Origin: CBDDRG01 sp051306415
GTDB lineage: Bacteria > Pseudomonadota > Gammaproteobacteria > Pseudomonadales > Porticoccaceae
Assembly: GCA_051306415.1 (NCBI GenBank)
Contig: JBPPNE010000288.1
Location: 1-6,899, forward strand
Reading direction: 5' to 3'
Length of the DNA stretch: 6,899 bases
Below the pieces are notes generated by a model. That model searched no databases, was not told where the DNA came from, and worked only from the letters and a program-made list of their open reading frames with translations. A program made the position numbers and the translations under genes. Every line of letters begins with the position of its first letter. The first letter of the stretch is position 1. Shown piece after piece: positions 1 to 5,569 of this stretch.

Positions 1-681
1 GTCGAGATGGACGAGAACATCGCCCGCAACGTCACCGCCGAGCGCGTGCGGCGAGTGTGCCATGGCTACGCCCGTGCTTCGACAGGCTCAGCACGAACGG
101 CCGCGGCGTTGGCACGAACCGCCTCCACGCAGACGCCCTCCCAGTCCGTTCGCCCTGAGCCCTTCGGCCGCGCTCAGGAGAGCCTTGTCGAAGGGCAAAC
201 ATGGGTCGCGGGACTCGGCGGCGGCTTTCAATTCTGCCGTCTTTCCGCCGAACCCCTGTTCGACGCCGACGGCCAAATCCGCCGCGACGTGAGCTTCGCG
301 CAACTGGCCGAATTCGTCTGGTTTGCCGAAACCGGCACTGGTTTTCCACCCTCTCCCCAGCCCTCTCCCATCGAGGGAGAGGGAGCCAATCTCCCCTCCC
401 CCCTTGTGGGGGAGCACCCTGAAGGGCATAAAGGGCCGGGGGAGAGGGGGCGATCGCCCCTGCTCGGCATCCACGAAGGCCGCGCGATCTACCTGCTCTA
501 CAACGGTATCCTCAAGGACAAGTCGGTGGCAGGCGGCAATGTGCTGACCGGCCCGGTGTTCGACTTGCTACCGTGCTTCGCCGGCCCCAAGGTGATCTAC
601 GCCGCCGCCAACCGCATGGGCAGCCGCGCCGCGCGGGAGCACATCGCCTTCAAACAGACGCCCTACGCGCTGGCGGTGTGA
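1..681 (+). CDS. mod: Type III-like site-specific DNA methyltransferase (Mod), C-terminal part, 5' end outside window
   Basis: The frame is open from base 1 (Val-Glu-Met-Asp-Glu-Asn), so the ATG at 7 is internal and the gene begins upstream. No catalytic methyltransferase motif lies in this portion. The call rests on C-terminal blocks I recognise from Mod proteins paired with Res helicase-nucleases: MDENIARNVTAERVRRV, GLGGGFQF, PLFDADG, FVWFAETGTG, SPLLGIHEGRAIYLLYNGIL, GGNVL, GPKVIY and FKQTPY before the stop. The partner res gene downstream supports it. Adenine methylation of the recognition site is known of the family, not shown here. Two low-complexity stretches, about codons 25-66 and 116-150, match no Mod sequence I know and coincide with DNA repeat elements inserted in frame. 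The gene ends TGA, one base before the zeta-family ATG. Whether the protein still works with some 78 extra residues cannot be told from sequence. Confidence 0.85.
   Translation, partial: VEMDENIARNVTAERVRRVCHGYARASTGSARTAAALARTASTQTPSQSVRPEPFGRAQESLVEGQTWVAGLGGGFQFCRLSAEPLFDADGQIRRDVSFAQLAEFVWFAETGTGFPPSPQPSPIEGEGANLPSPLVGEHPEGHKGPGERGRSPLLGIHEGRAIYLLYNGILKDKSVAGGNVLTGPVFDLLPCFAGPKVIYAAANRMGSRAAREHIAFKQTPYALAV
76..196. repeat. Interspersed inverted-repeat element inside mod (TTCGACAGGCTCAGCACGAACGG type)
   Basis: The left arm (76-100) reads GCTTCGACAGGCTCAGCACG then AACGG. The right arm (146-196) carries the reverse complement in two parts: CCGTTCG-CC-CTGAGC at 146-160, and TTGTCGAAGGGC ending at 196. 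Within the right arm, CCTGAGC (154-160) pairs perfectly with GCTCAGG (172-178) around an 11-nt loop. The core words (TTCGACAGGCTCAGCACGAA and GTCGAAGGGC) belong to a short repeat family scattered widely between genes of GC-rich proteobacteria. Here it lies within a coding frame and adds no stop codon; the Mod-like sequence resumes at about codon 68. The element ends are approximate because no target duplication is obvious. Confidence 0.75.
346..450. repeat. Second interspersed element inside mod (CCCTCTCCC/GGGAGAGGG type)
   Basis: This C-rich then G-rich block is unlike the surrounding coding sequence. It contains nested inverted repeats. The outer pair is CCCTCTCCCC at 349-358 with GGGGAGAGGG at 439-448. 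An inner perfect 9-bp stem is CCCTCTCCC 361-369 with GGGAGAGGG 375-383, loop ATCGA. A third stem is CTCCCCC 396-402 with GGGGGAG 408-414, loop CTTGT. The segment as drawn is 105 nt (35 codons) and keeps the mod frame, encoding a Pro/Ser/Gly-rich insert between FAETGTGF and SPLLGIHEG. This is another repeat type known from proteobacterial intergenic regions. Boundaries are approximate. Confidence 0.75.
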
Positions 682-682
682 C

Positions 683-1207
683 ATGGAAACTAATCCGCGC
701 GTCATCATCATTGCCGGACCTAACGGTGCCGGCAAAACCACCTATGCGCGGGAATTTCTTCCAGTGGATGCCGCCTGTCCGGTATTCGTGAATGCCGACC
801 TCATCGCCGCCGGGCTGGCGCCGTTCGAGCCCGCACGCGCGGCGGTGCAAGCCGGCCGTCTGATGCTGCAGGAACTACACCGCCATTTTGCCGCGCGCGA
901 GAGCTTCGCGTTTGAAACCACGTTGTCAGGGCGCGGGTATCTGCGTCTGATCAAGCAATGGCAAGCGGCGGGCTACCGTGTCAAACTCATCTTCCTGCAA
1001 CTCGAAAGTCCCGAGGAAGCCATCGCCCGCGTGGCACAACGCGTGCGCCAAGGTGGGCATGACATTCCCGAAGCCATCATCCGGCGTCGCTTCGCCGCAG
1101 GGCAGCATAATTTTAAAACGCGGTATGCGCCCAGCGTTGACGCCTGGGCGCTCTACGACAATTCTGGCAGCGAGCCGGTGCTGTTGGACTGGAGCGAAAC
1201 ACCATGA
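683..1207 (+). CDS. Zeta toxin family P-loop kinase, 174 aa
   Basis: A small P-loop kinase-like protein of the zeta-toxin/AAA group. Walker A is GPNGAGKTT at residues 12-20 (Lys18). VNAD at 36-39 and FETTLSG at 77-83 match the acidic and substrate-side motifs of chromosomal zeta-like proteins. An Arg-rich segment with RRR (134-136) fits the lid region. The best-studied zeta/PezT toxins phosphorylate UDP-N-acetylglucosamine and block cell-wall synthesis; whether this shorter protein shares that substrate is unknown. It starts one base after the mod stop, behind only a weak GGCGGT, so translation is probably coupled to mod. Its stop overlaps the next start (ATGA). The toxin-first order, with no epsilon or PezA gene upstream, differs from classic epsilon-zeta systems. 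The family call is firm; toxicity is inferred. Confidence 0.85.
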   Translation: METNPRVIIIAGPNGAGKTTYAREFLPVDAACPVFVNADLIAAGLAPFEPARAAVQAGRLMLQELHRHFAARESFAFETTLSGRGYLRLIKQWQAAGYRVKLIFLQLESPEEAIARVAQRVRQGGHDIPEAIIRRRFAAGQHNFKTRYAPSVDAWALYDNSGSEPVLLDWSETP

Positions 1208-1422
1208 ACCCAGAGCCCATTGAAAACGCGCGCGATACCGACCTGCGCCTGTCCCGTCAGGCATTGCAAAGAGCCGCCCGCCGTGCGTATGAACTGGCGG
1301 CACGGACCGGCACGGCGATCATCGTCAGCCGCAACGGCGTTATCGAGTACATCGAACCCAACCCCGCCGATGTGGTCCCGGTGATTCAGAAACAAGCGGC
1401 TCCTGTGGAGGGCAGCCTATAA
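1204..1422 (+). CDS. Small partner of the zeta-family protein, 72 aa, candidate antitoxin
   Basis: The start overlaps the zeta-family stop by four bases (ATGA), the usual arrangement for a co-translated partner. Residues about 14-36 form a basic, Ala/Arg-rich likely helix (LSRQALQRAARRAYELAART). A short strand-like stretch follows (GTAIIVSRNG, then VIEYIEP) and the end is polar. I know similar small proteins beside zeta-family genes in proteobacteria, usually left as hypothetical. There is no resemblance to epsilon or PezA and no helix-turn-helix. Antitoxin function is inferred from position and size alone. The stop codon TAA (1420-1422) abuts or overlaps the left edge of the mod-end duplicate, so the C-terminus may have been reset by that junction. 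Confidence 0.75.
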   Translation: MNPEPIENARDTDLRLSRQALQRAARRAYELAARTGTAIIVSRNGVIEYIEPNPADVVPVIQKQAAPVEGSL

Positions 1423-1504
1423 CAACGCCGCCAACCGCATGGGCAGCCGCGCCGCGCGCGCGGGCATCACCTTCAAACAGACGCCCTACGCACTGGCGGT
1501 GTAG
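1418..1504 (+). pseudogene. Diverged duplicate of the mod 3' end (about 26 codons plus stop)
   Basis: Bases 1426-1501 align without gaps to 603-678, the end of mod, with six mismatches by my count; each copy is followed in phase by a stop (TAG here, TGA in mod). In the mod phase it reads NNAANRMGSRAARAGITF and on to KQTPYALAV, against YAAANRMGSRAAREHIAF and KQTPYALAV in mod. Homology may reach back to TAT at 1418. The fragment has no start and no upstream methyltransferase sequence, so it is a remnant. With the first copy it forms an imperfect 823-bp-spaced direct repeat around the zeta module. GITFKQ here looks closer to the Mod family ending as I remember it than IAFKQ in the intact gene, so this may be the older end. 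Confidence 0.85.
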
Positions 1505-1532
1505 AGCGACAAACATTTTTCGAATCGATAGC

Positions 1533-1538
1533 GAGGTG
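1533..1538 (+). promoter_or_regulatory. Shine-Dalgarno of the second antitoxin gene
   Basis: GAGGTG; the GAGG core ends 7 nt before the ATG at 1544. It supports that start. The 39 bases between the mod remnant and this gene are the most AT-rich in the neighbourhood (ACATTTTTCGAATCGATAG) and could hold a promoter for the antitoxin-toxin-res stretch, but no convincing -35/-10 pair can be read. Confidence 0.6.
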
Positions 1539-1543
1539 TTTTC

Positions 1544-1750
1544 ATGAGCACAACCGACGTCATCGAACAGGCGCTCAAACTGCCGGCCGCCGAGCGCTAT
1601 GCGCTTCTCGAACTGCTGCATCAAAGCCTCGACAAGCCTGACCCGGAAATTGACCAGGTTTGGCAACGGGAGGCATTGCGTCGCTTGCAGGCTTATGACG
1701 AAGGCCGTCTGGAGTGCGTCTCCCTGGAAGAGGTGTTCCGGGATTTGTGA
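1544..1750 (+). CDS. Addiction module antitoxin, TIGR02574/PF09720 type, 68 aa
   Basis: The family pattern is clear: an N-terminal helix with IEQALKLPAAERYALLELLH and then QSLD (residues 7-30), followed by W40, the EALRR helix, YDEGRLECVSLEEVF and a short tail. These small proteins are the labile antitoxins of RelE/ParE-type pairs. The conserved LP-x-x-ER and VS-x-EEV blocks are both present and the length is normal, so the gene looks intact. Unlike many type II antitoxins it shows no obvious DNA-binding domain, so autoregulation cannot be assumed. The start is supported by a Shine-Dalgarno with 7-nt spacing. Its stop shares one base with the start of the toxin gene (TGATG). Confidence 0.88.
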   Translation: MSTTDVIEQALKLPAAERYALLELLHQSLDKPDPEIDQVWQREALRRLQAYDEGRLECVSLEEVFRDL

Positions 1751-2046
1751 TGGAACTTATTTTCGCCAAGCTCGCCCAGGCTGAGATGGCCGAAGCAAGG
1801 CGCTACTACGAACGTCAACAACGTGGGCTGGGCCAGGAATTTCTCCGCGAGGCATCGTTGTGTGCCAAGCGCATTTCCGCGCAGCCGCTCGCCTGGAAAA
1901 TTGAAATCGAGCCGGTCAGACGCTTACTGTTCAACCGCTTCCCGTACAAGATGTTGTATGCGGTTCGCGCAGACCGCATCGTCGTTTTGGCGGTTGCTCA
2001 CCAGCATCGCGATCCCGAATACTGGATCGACAGAATCGCGCCGTGA
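1750..2046 (+). CDS. RelE/ParE family toxin, 98 aa
   Basis: Start ATG 1750 overlaps the antitoxin stop by one base, with a weak GGGA (1740-1743) 6 nt upstream. An in-frame earlier ATG at 1714 lies inside the antitoxin gene and is unlikely. The protein fits the compact RelE/ParE fold: an N-terminal strand (MELIFAKLAQAEMAEA), a two-helix hairpin (RRYYERQQRGLGQEFLRE), then VRRLLFNRFPYKMLYAV, DRIVVLAVAHQHRDPEYW. The R-x-FPY...Y and VLAVAH-x-x-R-x-P-x-YW signatures are those of the subgroup that pairs with TIGR02574 antitoxins. Members either cut mRNA on the ribosome or poison gyrase; which applies here is not evident. Its last codons overlap the res start (GTGA). Confidence 0.88.
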   Translation: MELIFAKLAQAEMAEARRYYERQQRGLGQEFLREASLCAKRISAQPLAWKIEIEPVRRLLFNRFPYKMLYAVRADRIVVLAVAHQHRDPEYWIDRIAP

Positions 2047-4730
2047 ACGTATTTCAGCCTAAAAATTACCAATCCCAGGTGCTCGACAGCATCGAGGCCT
2101 ATTTCCGCGCCTGCCACGAACTGCCGTCACCGTCGATTGCCTACACCGCCACCACCGAACGGCTGTGGGGGCAAGGCATGGCCTACAATCCGCTGGCGGG
2201 GTTTCCTGCGGACATGCCGTATTTCTGCCTGCGGGTGCCGACGGGCGGCGGCAAGACCTGGCTGGCGGCCAAGAGCGTGCAGCTTGCCAATACCCATCTG
2301 CTGCGCTGCGAGCACAGCGTGATCCTCTGGCTGGTGCCGAGCAAGCCGATCCGCGAACAGACGCTGCGCGCGCTGCGCGATCGCAATCATCCCTACCACG
2401 CCGCGCTGCGCGAAGCCGGGCCGGTGGCGGTGCTGGATCTGGACGAAGCCAAGAGCCTGACCCGCGCCACGCTGGATACCACCACCACGGTGATCGTCGC
2501 CACCCGGCAGGCGTTTCAGGTGGAGGAAGAGGAGTGCCGCAAGGTGTATCAGTCGAGCGGCGCGCTGATGCACCACTTCGAGCATCTGAGCTCGATCCAG
2601 CGCTCTGAACTGCTGACCGAGGGAACGGGCGCCGATCAGACCGTGCCGTACTCGCTGGCCAACGTGCTGCGCCTGCGCCGGCCGTTCGTGATCGTCGATG
2701 AGGCGCACAACAGCCGCACCGAGCTGGCTTTCGACATGCTGGCGCGCTTTCGGCCCAGCGGGGTGATGGAGCTGACCGCGACGCCCGACCTCACACGCAC
2801 GCCCAGCAATGTGCTGCACAGCGTATCCGCCGCCGAGTTGAAAGCGGAGGAGATGATCAAACTGCCGGTGGTACTGGAAACCGAACCCAATTGGCAGCAG
2901 TGTCTGGCCGACGCCATCGGCCGCCGCGAAGCGCTGCACAAATTAGCGGACGATGAACGCCGCACGGGCGCCGCCTACCTGCGGCCGATTGTGTTGATCC
3001 AGTCGGAGCCGCGTCGCGCCGGCGTGGAGACGCTGGATTTTGAGCGCGTGCGCAATGAGCTGATCGCCAATCACCGCATTCCGGCCGACGAGATCGTCGT
3101 CGCCACCAGCGATGAACGTGGCCTGGAGCAGGTTGAAACCGATTACCCGCTGGGCATTCGCGACCCGGCCTGTCCGGTGAAATTCGTCATCACCCAGCGC
3201 GCGCTGGCCGAGGGCTGGGACTGCCCCTTCGCCTACATTCTGGTCAGCATGGCGTCGCTGTCGTCGGCGACGGCGGTGGAGCAGTTGCTCGGCCGCGTGT
3301 TGCGCCAGCCGGAGGCGAGCCACCGCCAGAACCGGGCGCTGAATCAGTCCTACGCCTTTGTGGTGTCGCGCAACTTCGCCGAGACCGCCAGCACCCTGCG
3401 CGACCGCCTGGTGGCGGGCGCCGGCTTCGAGCGGCGCGAGGTAAGCGAGTTTGTGACCGCCGCCCGGTCGGAACAGGGGCGGTTCGATCTGGCAGGCCAC
3501 GCCGGCCGAGTGGTCTATCAGCCGGTGGCGATTACCTTGGCCGAGAAGCCCGACCTCAAGGGCGTGCCCAAGCCGGTGCGCGACAAGGTCAGTTGGGACG
3601 GCAAGCTCAACACCTTGACCATCAGCGCGCCGCTGACCCCGGACGAAACCGACGCGCTCAAGGCATCGGTGCAGTCCGAAACCGCGGCGGCCGCCATTGT
3701 CGAAGCCGCCGAGATCAGCCGCACCACGGCCATCGAGTTCTTCCAGACGCCAGCGGAACTGGGCGAGCGTTTTCGCGTACCGCAACTCGCCTTGCGCGTG
3801 CAGGGCGAGCTGCAACTCTTTGATGACCCGGAGGTGCTGGAGTATCCGTGGGATTTGTCGCCCTTTGACGCCGCGCCGACCGCCGATGACCTGACCGCGC
3901 TGGGTGCAGGACTGAAGGTGTCGGAAGGCGGCGAGATAGATGTCGATGACGCGAGCGGCAAAGTCATTTCGCGCTTCCTGCCCGATCTGCAACGGGATTT
4001 GGGCCTGGTTTACCAACCCGAGCACTGGGACGAAGTCCGCGTCGCCACCTGGTTATGCCGCAATATCCCCGAGCCCTCGCTTACACACGCCAGCAAACAG
4101 GCCTTCGTGGCCACCTGGCTGACCGAGTTGCTGCGGCGCGAGGGCTACACGCTGGCCCGTGCGAATCTGCAGAAATTCCTGATTCGCAACCGGCTCGAAG
4201 CGCGTATCCGGGACCTGCGCAAACAAGCCGTGAGCAAGGCGTTCCAGCAGGTGCTGTTCGGCGAGGATGCTGCATCACGGGTCGCCGTCACCGACCACTA
4301 CGCCTTCGAGTTCAACCCGCACGCCTACGCGCCAAGCCGCGATTACGATGGCCGCTTTGGTCACTTCGACTTCCGCAAGCACTTCCACGGCCGCATCGGC
4401 GATTTCGACAGCAAGGAAGAGTTCGAATGTGCCTGCTGGCTGGACATGCAGGCGCAGAAAGGGCGCCTCAAATTCTGGGTGCGCAACCTGGTGCGGCGCG
4501 AAGGCAGCTCGTTCTTTTTGCAGAGGGCGGATGGGCGTTTCTACCCCGACTTTCTGTGCAAACTGCCGGATGATTCCATTCTCGTCGTCGAATACAAGGG
4601 CGCGGATCGCTGGGCGGCAGCCGAAGACGATCGCCTGATCGGCGGCCTGTGGGCGGAGCTGTCGGAGGGCCGCTGCCGCTTCGTGATGGTGAATGACAAG
4701 CGCTGGGAGTGGATGGAGCGATTGCTCTGA
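2043..4730 (+). CDS. res: Type III-like restriction endonuclease subunit Res: DEAH helicase with C-terminal PD-(D/E)XK nuclease, 895 aa
   Basis: The GTG start overlaps the toxin stop (GTGA). The N-terminus MNVFQPKNYQSQVLDSIEAY matches Res proteins I know, so this start is preferred despite no clear Shine-Dalgarno; coupling to the toxin gene is likely. Superfamily 2 helicase motifs are in order: Walker A PTGGGKT 66-72, LVPSKPIREQT 97-107, DEAH 219-222, LTATP 244-248, EGWDCP 390-395 and EQLLGRVLRQ 413-422. The nuclease sits near the C-terminus: a helix with KEEFE (791-795), then PD at 835-836 and E850-Y-K852, the PD-(D/E)XK triad. The length is typical of the family. The protein would use ATP to translocate or switch on unmodified DNA and cut it, together with Mod. 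All key residues look intact, so Res is probably functional if Mod is. Confidence 0.93.
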   Translation: MNVFQPKNYQSQVLDSIEAYFRACHELPSPSIAYTATTERLWGQGMAYNPLAGFPADMPYFCLRVPTGGGKTWLAAKSVQLANTHLLRCEHSVILWLVPSKPIREQTLRALRDRNHPYHAALREAGPVAVLDLDEAKSLTRATLDTTTTVIVATRQAFQVEEEECRKVYQSSGALMHHFEHLSSIQRSELLTEGTGADQTVPYSLANVLRLRRPFVIVDEAHNSRTELAFDMLARFRPSGVMELTATPDLTRTPSNVLHSVSAAELKAEEMIKLPVVLETEPNWQQCLADAIGRREALHKLADDERRTGAAYLRPIVLIQSEPRRAGVETLDFERVRNELIANHRIPADEIVVATSDERGLEQVETDYPLGIRDPACPVKFVITQRALAEGWDCPFAYILVSMASLSSATAVEQLLGRVLRQPEASHRQNRALNQSYAFVVSRNFAETASTLRDRLVAGAGFERREVSEFVTAARSEQGRFDLAGHAGRVVYQPVAITLAEKPDLKGVPKPVRDKVSWDGKLNTLTISAPLTPDETDALKASVQSETAAAAIVEAAEISRTTAIEFFQTPAELGERFRVPQLALRVQGELQLFDDPEVLEYPWDLSPFDAAPTADDLTALGAGLKVSEGGEIDVDDASGKVISRFLPDLQRDLGLVYQPEHWDEVRVATWLCRNIPEPSLTHASKQAFVATWLTELLRREGYTLARANLQKFLIRNRLEARIRDLRKQAVSKAFQQVLFGEDAASRVAVTDHYAFEFNPHAYAPSRDYDGRFGHFDFRKHFHGRIGDFDSKEEFECACWLDMQAQKGRLKFWVRNLVRREGSSFFLQRADGRFYPDFLCKLPDDSILVVEYKGADRWAAAEDDRLIGGLWAELSEGRCRFVMVNDKRWEWMERLL

Positions 4731-4762
4731 TGCCGAGGCCAAAGCCGATGCCGATGCCGATT

Positions 4763-4768
4763 GGGGAG
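4763..4768 (+). promoter_or_regulatory. Shine-Dalgarno deciding the start at 4774
   Basis: GGGGAG lies 5 nt before the ATG at 4774. The longer frame starting at 4693 would overlap res and has a low-complexity Asp/Ala leader (DAEAKADADAD) encoded by a GCCGAT-like tract, so 4774 is the better start. Confidence 0.7.
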
Positions 4769-4773
4769 ACCGC

Positions 4774-5532
4774 ATGACAAACCGAACAGCGCGCATCGGC
4801 GCGCGCTACAGTGGCGCGCCCGGTTGTGGCAACGGCGGCTATATTGCCGGGCTGCTCGCGGGTTTCATCGATGGCGATGCCGAGGTGCGCATCAACAGCA
4901 GTTTTCCCGTTGAAACGCCGCTGGTGATAAAGGATTGCGCCAGCGGCGGCATCGACGCTTGGCTGGACGACCGCGTGCTGGGCAGCGCCCGCCCCGCCGT
5001 TTGTGAGCTGGCGGTGCCACCACCGCCCGATCTGCCAACTGCTCGTCGCGTCAGCGACAACGCGGTTTTTCTGCACGCCACGGACGTAAAGGGCTGTTAC
5101 GTCTGCAGTCCGCTGCGCGCGCCCGGCGACGGCCTGCACCTAGCCATCGGCGCGCTGGATGACATTGCCGCAAAGGCCATCGGCGAAAACCTGGTGGCGG
5201 CACTCTGGAGCCCTACGCCCGACCTCGCGGACCCGGCGGGAAATGTCGCGGCCATTTACGTGTGGTCGGTGCTGGATTGCCCAGGAGTTTATGCCCTCAA
5301 ACTACGCTATCCCGAACTGGGCCTGTTGGTACTGGGTAGCTGTACCGCCAGTATCAAACGCGGGCTGCCGGTCGATCAGCAGTACATCGTGACCGCATGG
5401 CAAAGCGCCGCCAACGACCAGCGGAAATTGCACACGGGTGTCGCCATCCATTCGACTCAGGGCGAGCTGATGGCTTGCGCCAAGCAGGTTTGCTTCGATG
5501 TGGGCAAGTTGGTGCCCCGGCCGCCAGCGTAG
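4774..5532 (+). CDS. Hotdog-fold thioesterase-like protein, 252 aa
   Basis: The start is chosen from the strong Shine-Dalgarno. Two halves can be seen. The first, residues 8-80, opens with RYSGAPGCGNGGYIAGLLAG, then DAEVRINSSFPVETPLVI, a pattern I associate with double-hotdog thioesterase-like proteins. The second begins with CYVCSPLRAPGDGLHL (108-123), which resembles the C-x-x-C-G-P...GL-x-L entry of PaaI/4HBT-like domains, followed by VWSVLDCPGVYAL (163-175) and a C-terminal HTGVAIHSTQGELMACAKQV. No signal peptide or membrane segment is seen, so it is probably cytoplasmic. A likely role is binding or hydrolysing an acyl-CoA, but the catalytic residues cannot be assigned and the substrate is unknown. 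The gene lies 43 bp after res and runs towards the CoA-transferase gene, so it is probably not part of the restriction system. Confidence 0.72.
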   Translation: MTNRTARIGARYSGAPGCGNGGYIAGLLAGFIDGDAEVRINSSFPVETPLVIKDCASGGIDAWLDDRVLGSARPAVCELAVPPPPDLPTARRVSDNAVFLHATDVKGCYVCSPLRAPGDGLHLAIGALDDIAAKAIGENLVAALWSPTPDLADPAGNVAAIYVWSVLDCPGVYALKLRYPELGLLVLGSCTASIKRGLPVDQQYIVTAWQSAANDQRKLHTGVAIHSTQGELMACAKQVCFDVGKLVPRPPA

Positions 5533-5569
5533 CGTTCGCCCCATAATCCGGGATTTCGACTACCGCACC

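Noticed and set aside
346..450. CRISPR-like or transcription terminator structure in the C/G-rich block
   Set aside because: Nested inverted repeats without regularly spaced direct repeats or T-tracts; it is translated through in frame.
32..474. Overlapping open frames on both strands across the start of the window
   Set aside because: Arg/Pro/Gly-rich translations created by GC-rich DNA and the inverted repeats; no family resemblance, and the mod frame explains the region.
598..1504. Integrated mobile element with its own recombinase
   Set aside because: No integrase, transposase or clear terminal inverted repeats; only the imperfect mod-end direct repeat is present.
1505..1543. Possible promoter before the TIGR02574-type antitoxin
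   Set aside because: The stretch is AT-rich and contains TTCGAA and ATCGAT palindromes, but no credible -35/-10 pair at proper spacing can be read.
2127..4025. Long minus-strand open frames opposite res (270 and 360 codons)
   Set aside because: Antisense shadows of a GC-rich gene with strong helicase and nuclease motifs on the plus strand; their translations lack any recognisable domain.
4737..4760. GCCGAT-like tandem tract as a phase-variation repeat
   Set aside because: Only two or three imperfect hexamer units, upstream of the chosen start; hexamer changes would not shift frame.
4693..4773. Extended N-terminus of the thioesterase-like protein from ATG 4693
   Set aside because: Overlaps res, has a low-complexity Asp/Ala leader, and a strong ribosome site precedes ATG 4774.
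5533..5569. Bidirectional terminator between the convergent genes
   Set aside because: Only AATCC-G-GGATT is seen, with a 1-nt loop and no T-run; it cannot form a usable hairpin.
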